NCBI GenBank assembly: GCA_021799755.1
Contig: JAJYZU010000015.1
Span: forward strand, 1-15,122
Source: Thermoplasmata archaeon
GTDB taxonomy: Archaea > Thermoplasmatota > Thermoplasmata > Thermoplasmatales > Thermoplasmataceae
DNA length: 15,122 nucleotides
Direction of reading: 5' to 3'
Shown: positions 1-8,169 of the stretch, in pieces
How the letters are laid out: each line of letters starts with the position of its first letter
Numbering within the stretch: position 1 is the stretch's first letter
Notes under the pieces: model-generated
Databases searched by the model: none
Told to the model about the DNA's origin: nothing
What the model saw: only the letters and a program-made list of their open reading frames with translations
Made by a program: the position numbers and the translations under genes

Positions 1-2350
1 TCTTCATAGAATCGTATACGGCCTGGGCAATGTTACTAACGATGTGCTTGATTATGCTCTGCTGTGTTATCAACAGGATACGCCAGTTATTGTCCTTGAG
101 AGGATCAAATTCCTCTCCGAACAGCCTATGTCTTATGTATTCATCCGTAAGCTTTGCGATGAGGGCTGAATTCACCTGCATTAATGGAAAATCCCTCTGC
201 TTTCTTCCTCTGGCATTCACATGGATTACTGAAACTGCATTAACTACTTTCTGGATGAATGAATTATAACTCTTGGCAGTGAATATGTCTGCTGTGACTG
301 TGTATTCACCAAAGGTCGTCTTTACTGTGAGCTCTTCGCTGTAAAAGGTGTCTCCCTTGTTCTTTACCAGAGGTCTTAATTCTTCAAGTTTCATGGGAAA
401 CGGTTCAAGTTTTTCAATGGATAGATCGGGGACTGCAAGCTCCTCCTCCTTTTCCTGCAATATTATGATCCAGAAAAGGTCATAATCTCTGTAGTTTGGT
501 TTGAGTCCGACCCTGATAAGGTCACCCACAACCTTTGTCTTTGCTGGCTCTTCTCCAACTTTGCCGACCATTCCAGCAAGGACTCTTTCGTAATACTCGA
601 TGAAGTTGGGATGCTCGACCACGCTCAAGATATCTATGTAACTGTCAGGTTCTTCCTTCTTCACCAGGAGTTTTTCCCGGTTCTCTGACCTTATGTCGTC
701 ATAGTCTGGTCCCCGCCACATCAGCCTTAGGCCTCTTCCTATCAGTTGTTCTAGAAGAACATAAGAAGATGCTGATCTGAGAGGAACTATAACGCAGATG
801 TTGTTTACGTCAAATCCTTCCCTGAGCATCAGGACAGAAACTATCACCTTTGGTTTCTCGTGTCGGTCTATGTCAAACAATCTCTGCTCTATTGCCTTCC
901 ACTCATCTTCACTGACATCGCCCTTCTTGGTGGAATGAATCTCCATTACTTCATCCTCGGAATAGCCCTCCTTCATCATAAAGGCTACAACAAGAGGTAC
1001 TACCTTAGTATCTTCACAAACGACAAGCATCTTCGGGTATTTTGTGGGATCAAGTTTTGTGAATTTCTCCTCCAATATGTTGAGTTTTTTCATTCCGGCC
1101 CTAAGCATCAGTTTCTGGCCATCTGAAAGACTGGATACCTGCCTGCCTTCGCGCTCGGCCTTAAATTCCAGGTCTTCAAGAGGTATGGCACCAAATTCCT
1201 TTCTCTTGTCAATGGCTACTGTCTTTACTAGTCCTTTCTTTATGGCATCCACTAGTTCGAAATTGGCCACGATGTGCGGGAAGTGATTTTGTACCCTGCT
1301 CTGGCCGCTTCCTGTGACCACGTATGGGGTTGCAGAAAAATCAACTTGAATGAAACGGTTCTTCTTGTTCTCTGATATCCTGTCGAGTGCTTCCTGCCAT
1401 TTCTTCTCCACGATTTGGTCCGATTTCTTCATCTCTCCAAGGTGGTGGGCCTCGTCATTGAAAACGACGAGACTGGGTAAATTGGCCAGGTAATTCAGTT
1501 CCTGCCCTCTGAGGTATTGATTGTCCAGTTCTTCCAACGAGTGACCCTGTGAAGTTCCTGGCGTAATGGGCAGCAGCTCATTCACTGTTATATCTGGTCT
1601 GTCCAACGGTGATTCGGCGTCCATAGCTTCCTCGTCCTCTGTCAGCAGGTGCCAGTTCGTAATTGCGATCAAGCCGTCACCGGTCACCTTCTTGCCGATT
1701 TCTTCCTTCTGTGATACACAGCCCTGGATGAATCCAAAGATCTCGTCCTTGTGTGCCGAAGGGATAAAGAGCTTTTCAAATTTCCAGAAGTCGGATTGCT
1801 CAAAATCCCTGGTTCCATCTTCTCTTCGCTTGCCTAGATACGCATCCAACAACCTTTCATAGACGATAATTCCCGGAGCAACCAGAAGGAAATTCCTGGA
1901 ATACTCACCGCTTTCACTTTCTTCGTACTTTGAATTTAGGTATTGCCAGATCAGCAACGCGTCAAGAACCCAGGTCTTACCAGTCCCTGTGGCCATTTTA
2001 ACGCAATATTTTGGATGCTCATACTTATCCCGCTTCAGATCAAGCAGATCCATTTGAGCCAACAATTCGGGATAGATTTGAGTATAGATTTCTCCAACGC
2101 TTTTGAGTTTGAGTACCTCATGGACGTAAATTATATTCAGAATGGCTTGCCATTGGCCCTCATGGAAGTTAATGTTTCTTTCATCGGAGAAAATACCATT
2201 GGGGTCCCAGAATTTCAGAAGTTCCTGTGTTATGGGCGTGACTTTCTGCATGAAGTCTCCGGATTTCCACAAATCGCTGGCTTCTTCTGTTATTCTTTTC
2301 GCAAGTTTTAACGGGATGTCTTTGGTGCCAAGAGATTTTATGTTTACCAT
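1..2350 (-). CDS. res: Type III restriction enzyme, Res (helicase/endonuclease) subunit, 3' end cut by window edge
   Basis: ATP-dependent restriction subunit that partners with Mod, translocates on DNA and cuts it. I read one continuous frame from the ATG at 2350 to the left edge (783 codons, no stop reached). Superfamily 2 helicase motifs appear in order: Walker A MATGTGKTW at about residues 119-127, the DEAH-type motif II NDEAHHLGE at about 298-306, motif V-like LREGFDVNN near 505, and motif VI QLIGRGLRLMW near 532. Type III Res proteins are usually 900-1000 residues, so the C-terminal endonuclease domain lies outside the window. The start is set by a GAGGT ribosome binding site at 2357-2361, six bases upstream. 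The ATG overlaps the mod stop by one base (TGATG), which indicates translational coupling. The family call is firm; recognition specificity cannot be read. Confidence 0.93.
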   Translation of the reverse strand, partial: MVNIKSLGTKDIPLKLAKRITEEASDLWKSGDFMQKVTPITQELLKFWDPNGIFSDERNINFHEGQWQAILNIIYVHEVLKLKSVGEIYTQIYPELLAQMDLLDLKRDKYEHPKYCVKMATGTGKTWVLDALLIWQYLNSKYEESESGEYSRNFLLVAPGIIVYERLLDAYLGKRREDGTRDFEQSDFWKFEKLFIPSAHKDEIFGFIQGCVSQKEEIGKKVTGDGLIAITNWHLLTEDEEAMDAESPLDRPDITVNELLPITPGTSQGHSLEELDNQYLRGQELNYLANLPSLVVFNDEAHHLGEMKKSDQIVEKKWQEALDRISENKKNRFIQVDFSATPYVVTGSGQSRVQNHFPHIVANFELVDAIKKGLVKTVAIDKRKEFGAIPLEDLEFKAEREGRQVSSLSDGQKLMLRAGMKKLNILEEKFTKLDPTKYPKMLVVCEDTKVVPLVVAFMMKEGYSEDEVMEIHSTKKGDVSEDEWKAIEQRLFDIDRHEKPKVIVSVLMLREGFDVNNICVIVPLRSASSYVLLEQLIGRGLRLMWRGPDYDDIRSENREKLLVKKEEPDSYIDILSVVEHPNFIEYYERVLAGMVGKVGEEPAKTKVVGDLIRVGLKPNYRDYDLFWIIILQEKEEELAVPDLSIEKLEPFPMKLEELRPLVKNKGDTFYSEELTVKTTFGEYTVTADIFTAKSYNSFIQKVVNAVSVIHVNARGRKQRDFPLMQVNSALIAKLTDEYIRHRLFGEEFDPLKDNNWRILLITQQSIIKHIVSNIAQAVYDSMK

Positions 2351-4500
2351 CAACTGACCTCTTTGATCGCAACGCTTTCAAACCCAAAAACGTCCACCGC
2401 TTTCACACAGACCTTTCTCATCCCTTTAGCTTTGGGAACAAGCAGTTTCACTTTCCTGTCCACTTTCGATGTACCTTCGTGGTTTTCCCTGTAATCCTGC
2501 CATTTGCTCCTGAACACTTGCCCATCATACTCAGGGTCGATACTCCAATACTCAACAAGGCTCAATGGGTCTTCCTCGATTATCTTCTCAAGTTTGTCCT
2601 TGTCTGCCTTATCTAACGGTAGTGCATCTGGAGATAGGAGAACATAGTTTTCGAGCTCAATAATTAGCTCTTCCTTATCGTCTTCTGCCGCTTTCCTAAT
2701 GATCGGTTTTACAGTGAGGTATTGCAATGAGCTGAATCTTACGCTACCTTCCTTTATGAGTTTTTCATAATCGGCTTTGTGTTTTAGTTTTTCCAGCAGG
2801 TCTGGGGGAATCACCAGTACTTCGAGTTTATCATCGTTCAGACTGTCTATGATCTTACCGATATCCGTTCCAAAATTCCAACCTAGGACAATTATTTTCT
2901 CCCATCCTCCCATGAAAGAAGCTCTGAGCTCTTGGGCCTTTTTGAGGGTCGCATATCCCGTTATCTTTGTTGGGGAGTCGACAAATACAAGTGTCTTGCT
3001 CTGTTTTATGTATCCTAGATTAGCAGGTGTACCATCCTGCATCGGAAAGGGCAGAGCACCATATAGGTTGATCACTACATGAGCAAGATCACCTATACGC
3101 CTGAATTGCGATCTTTCGAACTGTTCCTTCTGGTAATCTCCAATGGCTTGGTAAAGAAATGGCTTTGAATCTTGGTCAATAAGACGTTTTCTTGAGATCA
3201 TACACGCAGGTTTCCCAAGATCGCACATAATCCAGTTTCTAAGAAGTTTTTCAGCTACAACGCCTGTTGTGCCAGATCCCGCGAAGAAATCTGCTATAAT
3301 CGAGTCTTCGTTTGAAGACGCCTTAATGATCCTTTCTAATAATTTATCGGGCTTTTGCGTCGAATAACCTCCGGAGCCACCCTTCATTCTACCAACATCT
3401 TGCCAGATATCTTGAATCACCTGGCCTTCAGCTTGTCTTTCTTCCAGATAATATACTCTACATCTTTGGGCACCCTTGGGATATTTTGGCAAGAATAATT
3501 TCCCTTGCCGTAACATTTCTTCCATTTCTTGCTCTGTGCCCATCCATTGAAGACCTGCTTTTGGCAGAACGCCGCGCCAAACAAAAATTCTATCTGGGTT
3601 ATTCCCCTTTTGAGTTGCTCTCTCTAACTTGACTATCTTAGCTCCCTCTGGGATTGGAGCGGTTTTTTTCACAATTTTGCCATTGGGCAACTCCATCCAA
3701 GAATACTCCTTTATGGCGCTTTCAGATAGGCTTACTGTGACTTTGTCCCAGTTATAAATTGACCCCCCCTTCACTTTGGAATAATGCAGAATTGTATCGT
3801 GTATATTCCCATATTGATTCTTGGCATCATTATGTGGGTCAGCTCGCTGCCAGATTATCTCATTCCTGAAATTCTCTTTCTGAAAGACTGCATCCAAAAT
3901 AACTTTCACATAATGTCCTATGTGCCAATCTATGTGAAGGTATAGTGAGCCTTTTTCACTCAATAGCTCTCTCATTAAAAATAATCTCGGAACTATCATT
4001 TCCAAATAAGACTTTGTTCCATCTTTCCAGGTATCAGAGTAAGCAAACTGCTCTATAACCGAGGGCTTTTGTTCAATGTCCATAGATGGGAGGTGTATTC
4101 TTGTTCGATAATCCGCCTTGCTGTCAAAAGGAGGATCGATATAAATCAAGTCTATCTTGCCTCGCATTGAGGGCAGACCAGAATCTGGATCACCTGCAAG
4201 AAGTGCCTGCATTGCAAGAAGATTATCACCATAAATGAGCCTGTTGAGAAACTCATTGCTCTCTTGGCTTTTGACTGTTTGACCTGTGAATTTGGTTAAG
4301 CCACCCTCCGCTTTTGTTGGAAGTACCAGTTCGTTTGTCTGTAACGTTATTCTCTGTGACTTTGATAGTCCCTCCAGAATTTTCTGGGCCTCCTTTTTAC
4401 CTCTTTCGACTATTCTTGGGAGTTCTTCAATTAATGACCTCTTCTGCCCATTTCCACCTTTTTGAGTTGGATCACTTTTTTCCTCCGACGTATCAACCAT
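2350..4500 (-). CDS. mod: Type III restriction-modification DNA methyltransferase, Mod subunit
   Basis: Adenine-N6 type methyltransferase that sets the recognition specificity of the R-M system. The motif order is that of the beta class: DPPF (motif IV) at residues 122-125 within LIYIDPPFD, then STQKP (motif X) near 380-384, then FFAGSGTTG (motif I, SAM binding) at 405-413. The long stretch between DPPF and STQKP is where the target recognition domain normally lies. The C-terminal 280 residues carry no motif I can name. Length is 716 residues, within the Mod range. I chose ATG 4500 over an in-frame GTG at 4512 because GGTG at 4506-4509 gives a ribosome binding site six bases upstream of the ATG. 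It ends in a one-base overlap with res. The gene lies 27 bases downstream of the Cdc6-like gene, so co-transcription is possible. Confidence 0.93.
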   Translation of the reverse strand: MVDTSEEKSDPTQKGGNGQKRSLIEELPRIVERGKKEAQKILEGLSKSQRITLQTNELVLPTKAEGGLTKFTGQTVKSQESNEFLNRLIYGDNLLAMQALLAGDPDSGLPSMRGKIDLIYIDPPFDSKADYRTRIHLPSMDIEQKPSVIEQFAYSDTWKDGTKSYLEMIVPRLFLMRELLSEKGSLYLHIDWHIGHYVKVILDAVFQKENFRNEIIWQRADPHNDAKNQYGNIHDTILHYSKVKGGSIYNWDKVTVSLSESAIKEYSWMELPNGKIVKKTAPIPEGAKIVKLERATQKGNNPDRIFVWRGVLPKAGLQWMGTEQEMEEMLRQGKLFLPKYPKGAQRCRVYYLEERQAEGQVIQDIWQDVGRMKGGSGGYSTQKPDKLLERIIKASSNEDSIIADFFAGSGTTGVVAEKLLRNWIMCDLGKPACMISRKRLIDQDSKPFLYQAIGDYQKEQFERSQFRRIGDLAHVVINLYGALPFPMQDGTPANLGYIKQSKTLVFVDSPTKITGYATLKKAQELRASFMGGWEKIIVLGWNFGTDIGKIIDSLNDDKLEVLVIPPDLLEKLKHKADYEKLIKEGSVRFSSLQYLTVKPIIRKAAEDDKEELIIELENYVLLSPDALPLDKADKDKLEKIIEEDPLSLVEYWSIDPEYDGQVFRSKWQDYRENHEGTSKVDRKVKLLVPKAKGMRKVCVKAVDVFGFESVAIKEVS

Positions 4501-4505
4501 GTAAA

Positions 4506-4509
4506 ACAC
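4506..4509 (-). promoter_or_regulatory. Ribosome binding site deciding the mod start
   Basis: The minus strand reads GGTG followed by six bases and ATG (4500). This core of the archaeal anti-16S complement favours ATG 4500; the in-frame GTG at 4512 would include the site itself in the coding region. Confidence 0.5.
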
Positions 4510-4527
4510 CACGATATTGAGTGCTAC

Positions 4528-5613
4528 CTAAAGCCTCTTCCTTAACTCTCCAGATACAATCGACGCATCAGATAATAATATTTGCGATTCCATTGTATAA
4601 TATCTGCCTATCTTCTTCTTAATCAGCGTTATGAGGCCAAGGTTCTGCAAGTAGTTTACACTCTGGAAGAATGTTGACTTGCTCACTCCTCTGAGTAGAA
4701 GCTGGTTGGATGCTGAGACCTCGGAATATGCCTTGTTTGTATCCTGGTTCTTGATCAAAGCTGCCAGTATCAATAAATCACGATCTCCTAGGTTCTTCAA
4801 CGTTTCGCCTTCTACTTCTACATAAGCCTGTTTCAGTGCTGTTGCCACAGAATCCTCATCCCATTTATTGCTTCTGCCAAGGATTTCCAGTGCTTTTATG
4901 CCTATTCTGGCATCGCTTCTGTAGTCCCTTACAAGCAAGGCAGATAAGAGGCCTAAAGACTCCTTGTCGAATTCATTGAGGCCTTCTTTAGCCCTCATTT
5001 TCAAGATTTCCCTGATCTCTTCTGTGCTGTATTCATGGAACACAATATGGTCAGGCTGCAATGAGCTTTTTACACTCTCGTCATTCATGTTCTTGTACCA
5101 GTATACCTTCTGAGTCAGCAATATCAGGTTTGCCTTTGTGTGTCTCGTTAGGTGATAAAGAACGTCATAATCCTGCAGGAAGTCGATTTCGTCTAGAATT
5201 ACGATGGATTTTCCGGAAAGCATTGAGTCGCATCTGCTCTTCACCTCTTCCACTTCGTGTCCCTTGCCAAATAGCCGAGTTATGTTACGATAAATCTTTG
5301 TAGACGTTGGGTTCTCTCTGACATTTATGTAGAAATAGGGGACAGCTTTGGTGTCCCTGAGTGCCTTAGCCATGATAAGTGCACTCAGTGTTTTGCCTGA
5401 TCCTTTGGAACCGTAGATGATGATGTGTCTCGGAAGGCCGAGATTTACATAATCGGCAAGATCATCGGTTACTCTTTCCAATTCTGTTCTAATGAGTATC
5501 TCATTCGGAGTATAGCCGATGTTGAAAACCTGTGCATTCTTCATGTTGCTTGTTTCTGCTGCACGGGCAGTGAGCTTCGCAGCCATAAACGACTTGGGAT
5601 TCTTTGTATCCAT
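4528..5613 (-). CDS. Orc1/Cdc6-like AAA+ ATPase, likely the element's replication initiator
   Basis: AAA+ ATPase of 361 residues. Visible are Walker A YGSKGSGKT (about 67-75), Walker B VILDEID (about 138-144), the sensor-1 region LILLTQ (about 163-168), the lid signature FHEYSTEEI (about 192-200), a sensor-2-type DARIGIKALE (about 234-243), and a C-terminal winged-helix stretch (about 275-345). This is the layout of archaeal Orc1/Cdc6, which binds origin repeats. The protein is somewhat short and divergent compared with chromosomal copies, as plasmid-borne versions often are. A TTG at 5634 would add seven residues; I prefer ATG 5613 because a TATA-like box near 5658 places transcription start near 5633, which leaves a short leader containing AGATGAT. 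The gene sits directly beside an AT-rich region with inverted repeats, the usual place for a cognate origin. Confidence 0.82.
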   Translation of the reverse strand: MDTKNPKSFMAAKLTARAAETSNMKNAQVFNIGYTPNEILIRTELERVTDDLADYVNLGLPRHIIIYGSKGSGKTLSALIMAKALRDTKAVPYFYINVRENPTSTKIYRNITRLFGKGHEVEEVKSRCDSMLSGKSIVILDEIDFLQDYDVLYHLTRHTKANLILLTQKVYWYKNMNDESVKSSLQPDHIVFHEYSTEEIREILKMRAKEGLNEFDKESLGLLSALLVRDYRSDARIGIKALEILGRSNKWDEDSVATALKQAYVEVEGETLKNLGDRDLLILAALIKNQDTNKAYSEVSASNQLLLRGVSKSTFFQSVNYLQNLGLITLIKKKIGRYYTMESQILLSDASIVSGELRKRL

Positions 5614-5643
5614 TGTATCATCTGCAATGCACAATAATTCTCA

Positions 5644-5667
5644 GATAGTAAGGTTATTAATACTATC
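5644..5667. promoter_or_regulatory. Inverted repeat overlapping the TATA region of the Cdc6-like gene
   Basis: Perfect 7-bp arms GATAGTA (5644-5650) and TACTATC (5661-5667) flank a 10-base centre. The minus-strand TATA-like TATTAATAA lies inside it, about 45 bases before the ATG at 5613. This is a plausible operator for autoregulation; the binding protein is not known. Confidence 0.45.
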
Positions 5668-5711
5668 GAACGAGTCGAACACATGTGTGTTAGGAAATGG
5701 TAATTTCTGAT

Positions 5712-5728
5712 GCAAGAGTGTGTGTATC
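5712..5728 (+). repeat. Left arm of the origin-flanking inverted repeat
   Basis: Reads GCAAGAGTGTGTGTATC on the plus strand. Its partner is inverted at 5857-5873. Confidence 0.6.
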
Positions 5729-5856
5729 AAAAAACGAGTAAATTTTTACATTGGGATGATGTTATTCAAAAAATACGAAAAATTCCATTTTTTAGAATAT
5801 AATGTTCATTGTATCAGTTATATATTATATATAATAAAGAGCTTGACGCGTTCGGA

Positions 5857-5873
5857 AACACACACACTCAAGC
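5857..5873 (-). repeat. Right arm of the origin-flanking inverted repeat
   Basis: Reads GCTTGAGTGTGTGTGTT on the minus strand and continues into TCCGAACGCG. It shares GC, two differing bases, then GAGTGTGTGT with the left arm. Confidence 0.6.
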
Positions 5874-5913
5874 AAAGAATGACTATTGGAATGACGCATT
5901 TCGCGACTCTCTC

Positions 5914-6519
5914 TCAGCGATTTTCTTTGAGAATCCTTAGCACCGGGGTAATAGAAGATCCGAGTAACTTAGCTATAGCCCTTGCGGACAGACCTTTCTC
6001 TTTTAATTCCAGTACCTTCCTCTTATCTATGAAACTGCCGTTCCTGGTCTTTAAGGCAGGTCTTCCGAACTTTACTCCTTTGTTCAGAGCCTGCTCCCTG
6101 CCTGCCTTGGTCCGGGAATTGATCATGTTCCTCTCAAATTCCGCAAATGCGCCCAGAATTTGCAGCAGGAGCCGTCCATTTGGAGTGGTGGTATCTATTC
6201 CAGAGTCGTTGACACTAACGAATCCTACACTATTCTGGTCAAGGTATTCAAGCGTCTTTAGGAGATCGGATAAGGAGCGGGCAAATCTGTCTATCTTTGC
6301 AACAATGACAACCTTCGGCTTGGCATCAAGAGATTTCAGCATCCTTTCGAAATCTGGTCTCTGAGTGTTCTTCCCGGACTTTGCACGGTCTTCGAAGAAG
6401 CCCAGCTCATATCCTCTGGATTCCGCGTATTGAATGATTACATCCTTCTGTCTCTCATTGGAGCCCTGCCTTACCTCTTCTTTGGTACTTGCCCTGACAT
6501 AGGCAAAGGCGAGCGTCAT
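5914..6519 (-). CDS. Small serine recombinase (resolvase/invertase family)
   Basis: Site-specific recombinase of 201 residues. The N-terminal catalytic domain (about 1-135) shows YVRASTKE with nucleophile Ser11 and Arg9, EDRAKSGK (about 43-50), KIDRFARS (about 75-82) with the conserved arginines, and AEFERN (about 126-131) at the start of the long E helix. A C-terminal helix-turn-helix (about 177-197, GLSARAIAKLLG) is of the kind that binds resolution sites. No TnpA or TnpB partner is nearby, so this does not look like an IS607 element. Next to Cdc6, ParA and a res-like upstream region, the likeliest job is resolving multimers of the replicating element; DNA inversion is the alternative. ATG 6519 lies about 25 bases after a TATA-like TTTAATAACAT on the minus strand (about 6556-6546), consistent with a leaderless transcript. 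Confidence 0.9.
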   Translation of the reverse strand: MTLAFAYVRASTKEEVRQGSNERQKDVIIQYAESRGYELGFFEDRAKSGKNTQRPDFERMLKSLDAKPKVVIVAKIDRFARSLSDLLKTLEYLDQNSVGFVSVNDSGIDTTTPNGRLLLQILGAFAEFERNMINSRTKAGREQALNKGVKFGRPALKTRNGSFIDKRKVLELKEKGLSARAIAKLLGSSITPVLRILKENR

Positions 6520-6532
6520 TAAAATCAGAGTA

Positions 6533-6597
6533 TTTAGTGATGCATATGTTATTAAAGTCCAGTGTTTAGTGGCGTTACTAAAATTACAAGTTTAGTG
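6533..6597. other. Candidate resolution (res) site: repeated TTTAGTG boxes
   Basis: Three direct TTTAGTG boxes lie at 6533-6539, 6565-6571 and 6591-6597, and a reverse copy reads TTTAGTA on the minus strand (6583-6577). The copy at 6565 and the reverse copy form an inverted pair around a short spacer. The boxes fill the 91-base gap between the recombinase start and the end of the next gene. Resolvases bind arrays of short repeats immediately upstream of their own gene, so this is the expected place for res and for autoregulation. Confidence 0.55.
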
Positions 6598-6610
6598 ACA
6601 GTGAGGCGAT

Positions 6611-7108
6611 TCAGCAAGTATAGTAGACGTATATCTTCACATCAAGCGGACCCGTATATGGGTAAGAAGGGGCTATTATTGTTATGTTGAAATTGGTTGG
6701 TGTGTAAGGAAAAAATGTAAGGGGTAAGTTGTGAACCTGATAGATGAATCCTGGGGTTAGTGCGGAGGCATTGGTGAATGTCATGGAACAATTAAGACTG
6801 GATGTGAACGGATATGTTCCGTTCACTGAGGAACCAGTTGCCATGCTGTAGTTTCCAGGCATAGAATACGTCCAGTTAGCACCTGTCTGTGGATCATAAT
6901 AATGATATTCTATGCCGTTGACATGAACGTTTGAAACAGCTCCAGAAACAGCCCTAAGGTATAATCCATGCGAGAGACCTAAAATTATGGCAGCAAACAT
7001 CATTCCTAACGTAATCCAGAGCCAAGGACTTCCTTTCTTTGACCCCGTTGTCGGCTCATTTTTAGTTTTATCGCTTTGCTCTTTCTGTATTCCTTCTTTT
7101 TGTGCCAA
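6611..7108 (-). CDS. Membrane-anchored outer protein rich in glycosylation sequons, unknown function
   Basis: Not recognised as a named family. It has 165 residues: a charged N-terminal cytoplasmic segment (1-27, Lys/Glu rich), one transmembrane helix (about 28-52, WLWITLGMMFAAIILGLSHG) and an outside domain rich in Tyr, Ser, Thr and Asn with sequons NWT, NYS, NGT, NCS, NAS and NIT. It ends in a lone C-terminal cysteine. The positive N-terminus supports an N-in, C-out topology. The start is TTG 7108, set by a strong GAGGTGA ribosome binding site four bases upstream. It is the last gene of the parA operon, 12 bases after the RHH gene. Such proteins are common on cell surfaces of wall-less archaea; a link to partition is not implied. 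Confidence 0.75.
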   Translation of the reverse strand: MAQKEGIQKEQSDKTKNEPTTGSKKGSPWLWITLGMMFAAIILGLSHGLYLRAVSGAVSNVHVNGIEYHYYDPQTGANWTYSMPGNYSMATGSSVNGTYPFTSSLNCSMTFTNASALTPGFIYQVHNLPLTFFPYTPTNFNITIIAPSYPYTGPLDVKIYVYYTC

Positions 7109-7112
7109 ACGC

Positions 7113-7120
7113 TCACCTCA
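7113..7120 (-). promoter_or_regulatory. Strong ribosome binding site deciding a TTG start
   Basis: The minus strand reads TGAGGTGA, then GCGT, then TTG (7108). It is a near-full match to the archaeal 16S rRNA complement and justifies the non-ATG start of the 165-aa protein. Confidence 0.7.
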
Positions 7121-7396
7121 TTATTCACGAGTTAACCGTTTCCTGATTTCAGTTTCAACGCTCTCCATGTCCTTGCCTTTCTCCTGCTCAATCCTGTCAA
7201 TATCAGAACGCCACTTCTTTATTAGATCATCAGAACCAAAGTACTTGGAGTATCTCTTGTAAGTTTCATACTGCCTCTCCGTTACCTTGAAACCCACTGT
7301 CTTTGTGTATCTTTCTGGCCCTTCGTTTATTTCATTGCCAGAGCGCGAATTTCGGGATATTAGGCTATCCAAACCTCTCTTCCTGATATCTGTCAT
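7121..7396 (-). CDS. Small ribbon-helix-helix-like protein, probable ParB-type partner of ParA
   Basis: 91 residues. A central segment, KTVGFKVTERQYETYKR (about 32-48), fits a short beta strand followed by a helix as in ribbon-helix-helix DNA-binding proteins. A basic, flexible N-terminus (RKRGLDSLISRNSR) precedes it, and a charged helical tail follows. ParA operons often encode such a small centromere-binding protein directly downstream; N-terminal basic tails of these proteins stimulate the ParA ATPase. I chose ATG 7396 over ATG 7399 because an AGGTGA site lies at better spacing for it. Its ATG overlaps the parA stop by one base (TGATG), so the two are translationally coupled. The RHH fold is inferred from sequence pattern and context, not from a strong motif. 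Confidence 0.7.
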   Translation of the reverse strand: MTDIRKRGLDSLISRNSRSGNEINEGPERYTKTVGFKVTERQYETYKRYSKYFGSDDLIKKWRSDIDRIEQEKGKDMESVETEIRKRLTRE

Positions 7397-8148
7397 CATT
7401 TCACCTTTAATCTTCTGTCAAGCTCTTTTGCCAGTTCCACATAGGATTTTGAAGCTGGTGCGTTCCTACGATATTTCACAGCTGGCGATCCTGCCATTGT
7501 CGAATCCGTTACTGTAACATTCCTTGGAATTATTGTCTTGAACAAGTTCTTTGCATAGTGCTTCTTCACATCCTCAAGAACCTCTTTCGACGACCTTGTA
7601 CGAGCGTTGAACATGGTCATTACCATACCGGGAAGTTTTAGGTTCTTCGCAAGCCTTGAGTTTACCAGGTCTATGACCTTCAGAAGTTGTGTAAGACCTT
7701 CCAAGGCGAAGAACTCTGCCTGCACCGGTATAAGGACATAATCGGATGCCACCAGTGCGTTGATGGTGAAGACACCAAGGCTTGGTGGTGTATCAATCAG
7801 GATATAGTCATATTTCCTTGATATCCTTTTAAGTTCGTTGTCAAGGATATATTCCCTTCCAATTTTTCCTGTGAGCTCGACCTCGGCTCCTGCCAGGTCA
7901 ATGGTGCTAGGCACTAGGTCCACACCATCCTTCTGGATTATGGTATTCTCGATCCTTCCGTTGAGCATGGTGTCATAGATGGTGTATTTCAGGTCATCTT
8001 TGTTTATGCCAAAATGAGTTGTGAGGTTTCCCTGAGGGTCTATGTCAACCAGTAATACCTTGTGCCTCTCCGATAGCAGTGAGCCTAAGTTTGCGGCAGT
8101 AGTTGTCTTCCCGCAGCCTCCCTTTTGGTTGGCGATGGAGATGATCAT
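7396..8148 (-). CDS. parA: ParA-family partition ATPase
   Basis: Cytoplasmic Walker-type ATPase that moves or positions plasmid copies on the nucleoid. 250 residues. The deviant Walker A motif KGGCGKTT with the signature lysine is at 9-16, the A' box LLVDIDPQGN at 32-41, and Walker B YILIDTPPSLG at about 115-125. There is no N-terminal helix-turn-helix domain, so this is the short Type Ib/Soj-like form, in which the partner rather than ParA usually regulates the promoter. It is divergent from the surface-protein gene at 8295, and the 146-base gap contains the phased heptad repeats. It overlaps the downstream RHH gene. Start ATG 8148 gives the standard MIISIANQKGG beginning. Confidence 0.95.
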   Translation of the reverse strand: MIISIANQKGGCGKTTTAANLGSLLSERHKVLLVDIDPQGNLTTHFGINKDDLKYTIYDTMLNGRIENTIIQKDGVDLVPSTIDLAGAEVELTGKIGREYILDNELKRISRKYDYILIDTPPSLGVFTINALVASDYVLIPVQAEFFALEGLTQLLKVIDLVNSRLAKNLKLPGMVMTMFNARTRSSKEVLEDVKKHYAKNLFKTIIPRNVTVTDSTMAGSPAVKYRRNAPASKSYVELAKELDRRLKVK

Positions 8149-8169
8149 CCATTGAATTTGGAAGCAAAC

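Larger units (their letters stand above)
5678..5873. other. Candidate replication origin: inverted repeats flanking an AT-rich core
   Basis: This non-coding stretch lies between the Cdc6-like gene and the serine recombinase gene. A left repeat (5712-5728, GCAAGAGTGTGTGTATC) and an inverted right repeat (5857-5873, reading GCTTGAGTGTGTGTGTT on the minus strand) match at 13-14 of 17 positions and face each other across about 130 bases of very AT-rich DNA. That core includes a 21-base stretch of only A and T at 5818-5838. A third GTGTGT copy follows a perfect 10-bp palindrome ACACATGTGT at 5679-5688. Archaeal origins commonly have inverted Orc1/Cdc6 binding boxes around an AT-rich unwinding element next to the initiator gene, which is what is seen here. 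The repeats do not match the published ORB consensus in an obvious way. Origin function is inferred. Confidence 0.55.

Noticed and set aside
2777..3082. Plus-strand frame inside mod
   Set aside because: Antisense shadow of a well-supported methyltransferase; Ser/Leu/Phe-rich composition typical of such shadows. The same reasoning removes the other opposite-strand frames over res, the HerA-like gene, integrase and rfcS.
5720..6364. Plus-strand 214-residue frame across the origin region and recombinase gene
   Set aside because: It is antisense to the serine recombinase, whose motifs are clear, and its first third crosses the AT-rich non-coding stretch. No recognisable protein pattern.
5914..6519. 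IS607-type transposon
   Set aside because: The serine recombinase has its helix-turn-helix at the C-terminus rather than the N-terminus, and no TnpB gene is near.
7133..7146. Fourteen-base identity with 11776-11789
   Set aside because: A 14-base match somewhere in a 15-kb window is roughly expected once by chance, so alone it proves nothing. Kept only as weak support for the heptad finding.
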